From Viridothelium virens (lineage: Eukaryota; Ascomycota; Dothideomycetes; Trypetheliales; Trypetheliaceae): a DNA stretch of 53,663 nucleotides. Below the pieces are notes generated by a model. That model did not search any database, was not told the origin of the DNA, and saw only the letters and a list, made by a program, of their open reading frames with translations. This document shows, in pieces, positions 11,118-20,998 of this stretch (the stretch's first letter is position 1; every line of letters begins with the position of its first letter). Location of the stretch: contig ML991884.1 of the NCBI GenBank assembly GCA_010094025.1, positions 1 through 53,663 on the forward strand. Direction: 5' to 3'. Made by a program: the position numbers and the translations under genes.

Positions 11118-12681
11118 CTAGCTCCAAAGCCTTGGTGTAATCACGCTACCATACTTTGCCTGCCATGCAAAGTAATAAAGCAATGCCGCAAGCGGTTGAC
11201 CTACGAGGCAAAAACTGACCCAGAATATCACGTTACCCAGTGTCCTTCCATTGCTGCTCTCCATCTTTGTCAACGGGTCGGTGATCGCAACGAGAGGCAA
11301 CTGAAACACCATGCCAGCAAAGGCAACGCCTAGGCAGAGGGATGTGAGTGAGAGCTCAAGGCATGAAGGAGTCATACATACCTATGATATTATGAGTTGG
11401 AACGCCTACCAACAATTCGTGTAATACGCCTGAAAAGAGAAACACGGCAATCTGTGCCACAACCTTGGGGCAACCACGGCCTACGAGAGGGGCGTAGATA
11501 TGCCTTCTCATAAAATGGAAGACCGGCTTATTCCAGGAAGACCAGTATGATCGAAGGCTGGAGCTGTTCCACCAATCCGAATAGAATTCTCGATCACCAA
11601 ATCTCATGACCTCGGCGAGCGCGTTGAGGAAGGCTTGGAAAAGGGCGAAGAAGCCTGCCAGCCAGCATGCCAATGAGATTGTTGAGAGCTTCAAAGTGCG
11701 TTCCACAATGGCTGCCAGGTTTAGAGTGGACACCATTTCGAGGGAGTTTTGTAATAGAGGTATAGCGTATTGGGCCGAGAGGATCCAGATGAGAAGGATA
11801 CCGATGATAGTCTCCAACAAACGCTTCAAGACAAAGTCCCAGCGAATCTTCTCTGTACGTGGATAAACGGGCTGGTAAACCAACGTAGGCGCCCACCAGA
11901 AGTAGCTCAGATTGCCAAGAGTAATATTGTTTGGGTACGGACAGCTTTTGTAGAGGTCTGGTAGAGGGACAGATACCGCAGGGTCGAGCAGAGCATGCCG
12001 GAGATCGCGATTGGTAAGGGCGTAGGAACAGGCCTTCAACCAGACGATGACTGCGTGAAGCTCGCATATTGTTCCGATTCCAGGATGATGGATATGGTAG
12101 TAGACCACGGTCGTCGCAATGCATAAATTGAGGGTCGCATTCACGCCGTGAGCTAGAGCTATAATCGTCCAGGTTATCTCAAATGTCCTCCTCTCCCTTT
12201 GTTGTGATTGTGATCTTGTGCGTGGATCGTCATTCCTCTTGATGCGAGCAACTGCGGCCTTAGCTTGTCGAGCCGCCACCGACTCGATAATATACGCAAC
12301 AAAAAGATGGCAAGGGACGAGCAAGTACAGAATCCAGCCGAGCAATACATCCTGGTGTCGATACTCATGTCCGGACAGAGTAACAAGAACGCCGTATTTC
12401 TTAAAGTTTTCCAGTACCAATCTTAAATTCGACACAACCAACATAAGCACCATAAGGTTCCGAAAGCCCAGAAAGCTCGGCGTTGACTCTGATTCACGGC
12501 TCAGACACGATGTCCTCCTCTTTGCATGGATGACAAATGCATGCTTGTATTTTTTCTGAACATCCTCTTTGGCGAATTCTTGTGACAGTCGTGGACTGGA
12601 GCCCGGGAGAGGAGAACGACCCGTTCTTCCATTCATGGCATTATTGCCACTAGACATTGCAGTATCGGTCATTGTCGCCAT
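11118..12681 (-). CDS. Diacylglycerol / sterol O-acyltransferase (MBOAT, DGAT1-type)
   Basis: Two exons (intron 11330-11381) give 503 residues, typical for DGAT1/Are proteins. They esterify diacylglycerol or sterols with acyl-CoA in the ER for storage in lipid droplets. A polar ~60-residue N-terminus is followed by about nine hydrophobic segments. The signature FYSDWWNS lies near residues 364-371 and the active-site His in FSGVLHELLVGVP near 421. Motif FYxDWWN occurs in both the DGAT1 and sterol branches; the overall fit is nearer DGAT1/Are2 from memory. The splice gives the conserved junction HNIIG|VAFAGM. The gene is complete and divergent from PFS2. Confidence 0.85.
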
Positions 12682-13222
12682 GCCAGAGCGCTGTAGAGCA
12701 CTTGCATTCAGGGGGGCTTTTGGGTGTGAGAGAGCCGTGATTTTGTTTGTAAAGGTAAGGTAAGCGGGGCAAGCTTCATGTGAAATTTAAGGTTGTAGCC
12801 ATCCACTGGCTATCATTCTCGGTGGCCCCTCAAAGAGTACAGTGAAAGCTGGAAGGTTAGTACAGCTTCCCCTGTCAGGTCCAAGAGCGCGCCAAAAGCA
12901 TTGCAGTCTGAGCATGGTGATTGAGTAGAAAATTGGTGAGAGAGAGAAGAGCTTGATCCCGGCTGTTGAGCGGACGAGAGCGCGGCAAAGCTCCGACGTC
13001 AGTGCAGGGCCTTCCCATTTACGGAGCGCTACCTACCTACTTACTCCGTACCTTAATTACTTTGCTTCTATCCAAGCACCTTATGCGCCTGCCTCACATT
13101 AGTCTCAACTCTCTCGAAGTCTCTTCCTCGCCGCATGCTACAGCTCGTTGACGCATGCCCACGCTCTCCGGAACAAGTCTTACACGCTTTGCGATGCCGC
13201 TTTGTAGCATAACACGGTGACA
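12682..13222. promoter_or_regulatory. Divergent intergenic region, DGAT1 / PFS2
   Basis: 541 bases lie between the acyltransferase start (minus) and the PFS2 start (plus). It holds GGTAAGGTAAG near 12756 and a TACTCCGTA copy at 13042-13050, with an inverted partial copy ACGGAG at 13021-13026. No gene is seen. Confidence 0.5.
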
Positions 13223-15608
13223 ATGGGTAGTACGACCGAAACAAGGGAATATCAGTATGAGGGCGTATTTCAGGGCTATACTGGATATCAGGGTGGGAGG
13301 CATCGCCAGAGAAGTATGTGCCCTTGCCGATACATGTAGCAACGAAGCAGATACTTTTCGTGTTGCCCACCCAGTGTGTTGTACAGCATTCACATACAAC
13401 ACATAGTAATCACACTGCCAAGTTCGCTATGAGAATACATTCTATCTTTGAGTCTGGCATAGTTCTCGAGACGGCCCGTATCTTATAATTGCGTTCGCTA
13501 TGCAAGATTCCGAAGCTCCTTTGCCCGAAGAACAACCTCTTTCTTCCCGTAAACTTGATTACTTTTTTATGACTACTACATAGTGCTGACGGGAATGTGA
13601 CAGGAAATGTCACCGACTATGGCTCAAGCATGGTCCAGTGGATGCGGAATCGTCGCCCACGCTACAAAGGTGGACCGATACTCGAGGCAGAGAGACCGAG
13701 CCCGAGCTATATCGTTGATGTACGTCACAATCACAATGACTGGGCTGGGGCATTATGGCAACTGATATGATAAAGATGGTGACCCCGACCGCAAGGATCA
13801 CGAGTCCGGTCGATACAATACCTGCCAAGCATCTGCATTCCTCCGTCAACAAGGAGAGATCTCCCGTCAACGTAGTAAGATGGACACCAGATGGCAGACG
13901 CCTCCTGACTGGCCTGATGAGCGGCGAATTCACAGTATGGAATGGCACGGCCTTCAATTTCGAGACCCTACAATCAGTATGTTTCCATACGGCCAACTGA
14001 GATTTTCCGTCATGGCTGAGCTAATGTGAATTTATTCAGGCCCACCAAAGCCCTGTCCGTCAGATGAAATATTCACACAGTGACGACTGGTTATTGTCTG
14101 CAGATCAGGATGGAAATGTGAAATATTTCCAGACCAATCTAAACAATGTCAAAGAAATTCGAGCACATGATCACGCCGTGCGCGATCTCGCTTTTGCACC
14201 AACAGACGTCAAGTTCGTTACTGCATCAGATGACGCTACTTTGAAGGTCTGGGACTTCGCAGGAGGTGTAGAGGAATTGACAATCTCAGGACACAACTGG
14301 GATGTGAAATGCTGCGACTGGCACCCCACCAAAGGGCTTATTGTCTCTGGATCGAAGGATAACAAAGTCAAGCTCTGGGATCCGCGCAATGGTCGATGCC
14401 TTACAACGCTGCACGGTCACAAAAATCAGATCCAAAGAGCACTCTTCCAACCCACTCGCGGTGAGCTACTCGCAACCTGCGCTCGTGATTCGACAGCCCG
14501 CATCTTTGACCTTCGAATGATGCGTGACATTATGCTCCTTAAAGGCCATGAAAAGGACATTGCAACTCTGACCTGGCATCCTATGCATCCTTCTCTCCTC
14601 TCCACTGGAGGCTGGGATGGCTCCCTCTTCCATTACCTCCTCTCCGAACCTAATACCCCTGACGGTGCTGCTCCGAGCCTCTCTCCCTACGACAGTCCAG
14701 ATCCCAGTAGCGCACCGACTCAAACCATCTACCCAGCCCACCGCATCCCATTCGCCCATGACTTCACCATCTGGAGCCTTGACTGGCATCCCCTTGGCCA
14801 CATTCTCGCGTCAGGCTCCAATGATCGCCTGACCCGCTTCTGGACGCGTGCTCGACCAGGCGACACCGTCTTCACTCATGACCGGTACCATATCGGACAA
14901 GAAGCTGCTGAAGCACGCGGGACGTATAATCGCCAGGCGAGTCGTAAGCAGCAACGCGAAGCAGAAGAAGCCGAGGAGCTCGACGAGGAAGAGGGTCTGA
15001 TCGACCAGCAAATGCCAAGCAGCAAACAGTCACAAATGTTACCTGGCTTGCCTGGACTACCAGGCATCTCTGCCACCAGCAGCATCCCCGATGGCATGAG
15101 CACCGGAGGCGCGCAGACGCAGCCGATTCCTGGCATGGCGGCCGCTGCAGCTGCACTACTAGGCCAACAACCACAGCAGCAAACATCTTCGTCCCAGTCG
15201 CAATCATCCATGCCCGGTCTGCCTCCCCTGGGTATGCCACCGCTCGACCCAAGCAAGCTACAGGAGCTCCTTGCAAGCGGCAAATTTCCACATCCACTGC
15301 CCATCCCGCCAATGCCGCAGAACGGACAACCGGGCGCGGGACCGCAGTTCCCACCAGTGCCACCACCAGGAGGGTTTCCGGGATTTCCTCCTGGAGCACC
15401 ACCGCCGCCGCATTTGCTGCCGCCTGGTTTTCCGATGCCGGTACTGCCGGGGATGGGATCGCAAGGACAGCCAGGCCAGCAAGGTGGTGCCGGTGCCAGT
15501 GCTGGAACAGCGGAGAACGGAGGAGTGAGGAAGAGGGGGCCGTTGCCGAGTCAGGCAGAGAGCTTGCAGGAGGAGATGAGGCGGGGGAAGTACACGCGGT
15601 CAAGGTAG
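13223..15608 (+). CDS. PFS2: Polyadenylation factor subunit 2, WD40 protein
   Basis: Four exons give 658 residues; introns are at 13314-13603, 13720-13775 and 13977-14039. Pfs2 (WDR33 in animals) is a scaffold of the cleavage and polyadenylation factor in the nucleus. After a short N-terminus come the hallmark [19 protein letters not shown], the IPAKHLHSS segment and [14 protein letters not shown], followed by about six to seven WD40 repeats with typical endings (LKVWDF, VKLWDPR, ARIFDLR, TRFWTR). The last ~250 residues are Gln-, Pro- and Gly-rich, as in fungal homologues. The first intron, 290 nt, is unusually long here. The second ends in AAAG. Confidence 0.93.
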
Positions 15609-15833
15609 TAGTGGGAAGGTGCGAGTCTGTGAACCTTTCACCGTGAATCTTAATGATGAGCTGGGAGTGGCAGAGCATGGTACGAGGGAAGGAAGTAGTG
15701 AGGTCGAGGATGCACCCATGATTTCCAAAGGACTTATCCTACCTTGTGCTTCAACTACAGATCATTACCTTACTCGAACTGGCATTATTTATCAGATACC
15801 CATTCAAGCGGGAACTACAGGTCTCTCTTCTCT

Positions 15834-16913
15834 ATGAATTCCCCATTTCATCAACGCGGCACAACTACCTGCATCCAATCGTCCGCGCTCACTCACTTTC
15901 ACATTTGCAACGTCTGCGACAAGCGGTTCACCAGGCGCGATCTTATGTACACTGGGCGCTGCAACAGCTGCAGCTCAGCTTGTCTCGTCTGTTTCAATTG
16001 CTATAGAACGGGAGGTTGCAAAATTATACAGGCTAAGCATAAAGCCGAATGCGGTAGTTATTTTACTGGATTCAGAGCTGATTCTTGGTGGAAATTTCCC
16101 TTGAGCCAGCAAGAAGAAGAAGAAGTCCAAATAATTATCACAGATCTTGAGCGGCCACATGATGAAATAGCATCATCCACAACAGTCTCCTTGCCAGAAG
16201 AGACAATTCACACAGAAGCCCAGAAATCCTTGACAAAATTGGCGGATTCATATCGGGACTGGGTCACAAAGCCCACCAATTTGGCCGGATCAGAAGCTAG
16301 TTCAACCCCGACAGAGGGCTATTACTCGAGAACTGCACAGCCTCGACAAGTAGTCCACGACAATACTGGAACTAGCCAGGGATCGAACACTGCGCATATT
16401 TTCCATGCTGAGCGTCTTCCACTACTGCCTTGGGAGCTTGAAGGAATTGCGGCGGTGGATGCACTCGTCGACCAACCCCCTGACTTACAAGGCTTGGGTT
16501 CTTCACAGTCTCCTAATCAATCTTCGGCTTCGTCACACACGATCTCGGCAGAGGACCTGGCAGTTTATGGTATAGCCGCGCAAGATCACTCCGTAGCAGG
16601 TACCACGCAGAAGTCTGATGAAGACGCCAGAGCTGAAGGTGGAAATCGCGAGACGAAAGTCCAAGGAAGTGAGTCGATTGAAAATCATGCGTATCAGCGC
16701 GCGCTTGTCGAAATGGCTCCTCAATCGCATAACCAATCCGCTAGACCGCACAATTCATCTTCGCAACCATATTATTCGTTGCCTCAACCGGAAGATCCGT
16801 CTGCACAATCACAAGATCCGTGGCTTCAACCCCAGGATCCGCATGCACAACCGAACAATCCACGGCCGCAACGGCAAGACTCGCCTGAAGAATCGCTCTG
16901 CACAATCGCATGA
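15834..16913 (+). CDS. Cys-rich protein with heptapeptide-repeat tail, probably truncated
   Basis: Not recognised. The frame from ATG 15834 encodes 359 residues. Near residues 24-75 is a cysteine/histidine cluster with CNVC, CNSC, CLVC and FNC motifs followed by H and C, likely to bind zinc. A long polar middle is rich in Ser, Thr and Glu. The end is a repeat of the form PxxQPxD. At the DNA level this repeat continues past the stop to about 17256, but in another frame. A repeat unit near 16888-16900 has one extra base compared with its neighbours, so the stop at 16911-16913 looks like the result of a frameshift. The ancestral frame would run to a stop at 17272-17274. No GT-AG intron obviously bridges the two frames. 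It lies just after PFS2 and convergent with URA4. Confidence 0.5.
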   Translation: MNSPFHQRGTTTCIQSSALTHFHICNVCDKRFTRRDLMYTGRCNSCSSACLVCFNCYRTGGCKIIQAKHKAECGSYFTGFRADSWWKFPLSQQEEEEVQIIITDLERPHDEIASSTTVSLPEETIHTEAQKSLTKLADSYRDWVTKPTNLAGSEASSTPTEGYYSRTAQPRQVVHDNTGTSQGSNTAHIFHAERLPLLPWELEGIAAVDALVDQPPDLQGLGSSQSPNQSSASSHTISAEDLAVYGIAAQDHSVAGTTQKSDEDARAEGGNRETKVQGSESIENHAYQRALVEMAPQSHNQSARPHNSSSQPYYSLPQPEDPSAQSQDPWLQPQDPHAQPNNPRPQRQDSPEESLCTIA

Positions 16914-17256
16914 TCCGTGGCTTCAAATCCTGGATCCGTATGCACAACCGAACAATTCGTGGCCTCAACCGCAAGATCAGTATGCATCACCGCATGTCCC
17001 ATGGTCTCAATCGCGAGGTCCGCATACACTACCGCATGAGCCGCCTCAACCACAGAATCAGCATGTACCAGTGTATTATCTGTGCCCTCAAACGCAACAT
17101 TCGTACACCGTAGTCTTCTCTCCGTGGCTTCGATGGCAAGAGCCGTATACACCACTGCACAATCCGTGGTCTCAAACGCAAGGTCTACATAGACAATCGC
17201 AAGATCCGCGTGTACAACCGCACGATCCATGGCCTCACCAGCAGAATCAAAATTGT
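16713..17256 (+). repeat. Degenerate 21-bp minisatellite encoding heptapeptides
   Basis: About 25 diverged units of 21 bp (one of 18 bp) are visible when translated. In the first frame, units read like PSAQSQD, PWLQPQD, PHAQPNN. After ~16900, in the +1 frame, they read PWLQILD, PYAQPNN, SWPQPQD, PWSQSRG and so on. Period and consensus are the same on both sides, so the array predates the frame change. Confidence 0.8.
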
Positions 17257-17332
17257 TCGGCCAGGCATCAGTGATAAGGAGAGGGCTGATTATTCGCCGA
17301 CCTATTCAAGTATAGACCGAAGCTCGAGTCAC

Positions 17333-18619
17333 TCACACCCATGTCACAGTCCATGTTTCTTGCCCCCTTCTGAAGGGGACAACCTCGATGTTGGAAGATT
17401 CGGAGCGCAGGGTATTGCTAATCGTTTCGTGGGATTTGTAGATAGCAATTCGTTCCTTTCGTTCATCGTCAATTCCATAGAACTCCCGTCCTGAACGACT
17501 CAAGAATCTTTCCAGTGAATCCAAAGTGACATCTTCTGGCTTGAGTATACCAGCCTCACAAGCCTGCTCAAATGCATCGAGAACGATCTGTGTGGCGTAT
17601 GGCTGAGTAAATACTCCTGCTGCTACCTTATCCCCGCCGCGCTTTGCAGTCAGGGGATGTGGTGCACTGTCTGAGCCAAAGAAGAATTTAGCATCTCCAG
17701 AGACGGCAGCTCTTAGGAGGGCATCGCGGTCAGCTGGTGTCTTTGCTACAGGTTTGCAGAAACAGAAAGGGTCACCAGCCCATGAATCTACAATGAGAGA
17801 CAAATGATGTGCCGTTATGGTTCCTACTACAGTCGGTCCGCACTTCTTGACAGTCTCGATTGCTGCGGCGGTTGTGCAATGTCTAACGCGCATTAGTTAC
17901 GCTCGAAGCTTAGATCTGGTGGACCCTCACTCTAGCACTATACGCAAGCGAGGAAATTTCTGATTCAGCTCGAGTAGATTTGGGAGAAATCTCTCTTCTG
18001 CATTCAAGACTGTGACGTCTCCGGTAGACGGCGATTCGCCGTGAAGATTCAAGATCAACCCTTGTCGTTCCATTTCCTCAAATACTGGATAGAATTGGGC
18101 GTAGTCTACAACGCCAGAAGAAGAATTCGTGGTGACACCAGCGGGATAGCTCTTCACGCCTGTGATTCCATGCTGTTTGGCTTGGATGATCGTCTCCGGT
18201 GTGATGCTCTCATGGAGATAGAGTGACATGAGGAATTTGACGCGAGGTTCGAGAGCTTCGAGCTTATTTCTGTATTCTAAAGCATGCTGGACGGTTGTTA
18301 TAGGCGGCACTAAATTCGGCTGGGAGTTGTTTCTAGCGAAGCCGCTACGTAGATGAATGTAGCCGGTCTTACCATGACAAATGTACTGGATCATTGGTCA
18401 GGTGTATTTCGGTATCAATCGGTGTCAAAATGTGATCCTTACGTATTTACACCTCCTTGCCGGATGGTTGGAACAACGAGATCCATCATTGCGCCATCTC
18501 TCAAATGTACTGCGTCTCTAGTCAGGTATGCCCGCCTGGACTATCGATATTAGAGGGTGTCTACCATGAAAATCGGCTGTTGCCGGCAGAATGCAACCAT
18601 TGAGCTTACGCAGCGCCAT
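17333..18619 (-). CDS. URA4: Dihydroorotase
   Basis: Five exons give 357 residues; introns are at 18510-18564, 18386-18442, 18320-18372 and 17883-17930. The enzyme interconverts carbamoyl aspartate and dihydroorotate, the third step of pyrimidine synthesis, in the cytosol. The metal site is visible: H18 and H20 in DFHVHLRD, the lysine in GVKSYPAG (carboxylated in the family), the His of LHGES, EHCTT, and the Asp of FFFGSDSAPH. The third exon (18373-18385) is only 13 nt. It is required to join GGVNT to the conserved FVMPNLVPP. The start ATG 18619 gives MALRKLNGC. All exon phases agree, and the gene looks intact. It shares a 266-base divergent promoter with IWR1. Confidence 0.93.
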
Positions 18620-18885
18620 TCTGGGGTAGCGTTGATGCGGTTGTTCATGTGTGGAGGATGGTGTTGATTTTCTCATTCGTGGTTTTGCATGTGAGTCGCG
18701 GAGTCGGTGCGAATCGACGTCATCCGCGTTTAATTAGCTCCCTCCGGCAGGGTGCTTCGTGATAATTTATTTAACATTTACTCTGCGTCGCGACATCAGC
18801 AGCGTCGTACAGAGCTTGCACAATTATTTTCTTACAACTGAGCATTACGGTCTTTAATTCTTCCTATCTACGTTCAATCGCTGCC
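18620..18885. promoter_or_regulatory. Bidirectional promoter URA4 / IWR1
   Basis: Only 266 bases separate the divergent start codons of URA4 and IWR1, so both promoters and 5' UTRs must share it. No known operator is recognised. Confidence 0.6.
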
Positions 18886-20273
18886 ATGTCTGTCCCACCT
18901 CAAATTATTCGTGTAAAGCGCAAGAAAATCGAGGAGCCTTTGGACACTCTTTGTTCGCTATCCCACTCCTTGAATATTCCTTTGCTGAAATTTATTAGAT
19001 TTTGAGACCAACTCTGACACCAGTCATGACGCAAAGCGACCTTTTACTGAATACGCATTCAAACTGTTGCAAGAACCAGAACCTGAGCAGCAGACTGGAT
19101 ATGAGACATCCCAAAAATTGGTGCACCAGGATAATCGAGAGGGGGCTAAAGCGGAGACACCTCACAATGATATATCTGAAGGACTCCCATGTCTTGATAC
19201 CCGTCCTGTACTACCACTGGGATCCTCGAAGACCGGGAACGGAATCTCGGCGAGTGGGGAGAATAATAGGAGCGTACCTCCACGACGCTTTCACTTCTCT
19301 AGATTCGGAAAAGATTCCGACAAAATCCTACGTGGGCATCAGCAAGACAACAGAATTCATAAACAGCCTCGCTCAAGGGCACCAGTGTTTACCGAGCGCC
19401 GCAACCCTGGCTCTCTACTCAAGCAGAAGCTTTTTCAGGATGATGTTAGCAGAGCCCAAGGAGTGCAGGGAGGTCCGATAGTGGGCAATTCTAGCGACCA
19501 AGATCGGGATGAACATCGTTGGAAGACACCAGGACTTCGCGGTATACCAAAACGTGAGCAGCTATCACCCCGTCGGGCAGCAGTGAAAGAGGATAAGCCT
19601 ACGATTGATCCATCGGTCCTCCAAATCTTTGCTGAAATGCAGAGAGAATATGAGGATGGTCTGAACAATGATTCTGGGCGAGAAAACGCGCAACCAACAC
19701 CGAGATCCCGATTTGGACCCAATATTCCAACGAGAAGGCACCGCGACCGTCATACAGATGTTGCACAGCCGGCTGTAGAGGACGAGCTTATGGACATTGA
19801 TGGTCCGGAGGAGAGCGACTTTGTTTATGACACGTATATTAGGCATCGAACTGACCCGCCCTCAGTCGAGGTGGACAGGGCAATGTTAGGGAATGGGACA
19901 TTTGGTGTGCTCGTTATCGACGAACAAGATCAAGCGCTGTGGGATGAACTCGTTGATGACGTACAGGACAGCGATAAAGATTGGAATAGTGAAGAAGAAG
20001 ACGAGAATGGTGAGTCGTCAATATGGTTGATCCGGCGTAGAGCTAAATGACTTTCTAGCCGAGGATTACTACGGTGCTGACTACCCAGAGGAAGAAGTGG
20101 ACAATGATGACGAATATGATATCGGTGCTTACAGATACCGTCATAATCCATCAGATGAAGAAGAGTATGACTCGGAAGCTGGCGCGTGGAGCGATGATGA
20201 TGAACTGCGACATCCATGGAAAATTGGTGGTCGACAGCGGCGTGCGACCCATGAGCGTGGCTCTGATGAATGA
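18886..20273 (+). CDS. IWR1: RNA polymerase II nuclear import factor Iwr1
   Basis: Three exons give 430 residues; introns are at 18953-18998 and 20010-20058. Iwr1 binds assembled RNA polymerase II in the cytoplasm and carries it into the nucleus. The N-terminus PPQIIRVKRKK is the conserved basic signal. The C-terminal Iwr1 domain runs from DFVYDTYIR through GVLVIDEQDQALW to the acidic DKDWNSEEEDENAEDYYGADYPEEE. The middle is long and polar, as in fungal homologues. The first donor is an unusual GTTCGC. It is chosen because it is the only splice that joins EPLDTL to YFETN in frame with the rest, before a TTATTAG acceptor. Confidence 0.88.
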
Positions 20274-20650
20274 AAAATCAAATTAGCGAAGCAGTCTACT
20301 CTAAATCTGTGGCTCTGAGTCGTGGTGGCTCTCAGGATCTATCTCCACACACTGCGAACCCGTCTAAAATGCATATTCTTCATACACGCCTGTGAGCGTT
20401 AGCGAAGAATCGAAGATGAATTGCCACCGCTGGCAAGATAGATAGGAGCTGGCGCTTTAGGTAGGTTCACCTTCTATCTCTACTGGCGTGGAAACAGTTC
20501 TGTGTCGCGTGTATTTCTCCTGCGTTGACGGTTAGACTCAGCGAGAATAATTCTGGAACCATCGAATGATGACATGAGTGTTCCAAATTACTTTTTCTCA
20601 GGAGACACATACCATCGAAACCCATCACTGTACGACACCAAGCGCTTGTA

Positions 20651-20998
20651 TCAATTGAGGCTCCTAATAAGTTCATCATCGAACTCCCGTGCCCTCTCAA
20701 GGACCTTTGAGACATCTTCTGGGCTTTTCTCTTCGCCGCTAACACGTGCTCCGCTTAGGCCCCATTTCTCTCGAATGCGATAATACTTGCTGCTTAAACC
20801 ACCGGCGCTCCGGGATTTCTGGGGGTATCTGATGTTCATTCGGTTTGTGATCGTTCTCCACTCCATCCCCAACACAATTTTCCAGTACATTATTGCAAAC
20901 TCTTCTTCTTCTGTATATTCGTGACGTTCCTCCCTTCCAGCGCTATCCCCGGTCATGTACTTGATTGACATGCGGTCGATGCCTCCGCTGTTCGACAT
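20651..20998 (-). CDS. Small Myb/SANT-like protein, hypothetical
   Basis: Single-exon frame of 115 residues from ATG 20998. The core YTEEEEFAIMYWKIVLGMEW, then TNRMNIRYP, then RSAGGLSSKYYRIREKWG, resembles the SANT/Myb-like fold of a group of short fungal proteins (pattern Y-T-x-E-E ... W ... R-S-x-x-G-L-x-x-x-Y-Y-R). A DNA- or chromatin-binding role is inferred only. A further spliced exon downstream cannot be excluded. Confidence 0.55.
   Translation of the reverse strand: MSNSGGIDRMSIKYMTGDSAGREERHEYTEEEEFAIMYWKIVLGMEWRTITNRMNIRYPQKSRSAGGLSSKYYRIREKWGLSGARVSGEEKSPEDVSKVLERAREFDDELIRSLN

Noticed and set aside
14872-15678. 268-residue minus-strand open frame
   Set aside because: It lies wholly antisense to the low-complexity C-terminal part of PFS2, which is well supported by WD40 and family motifs.
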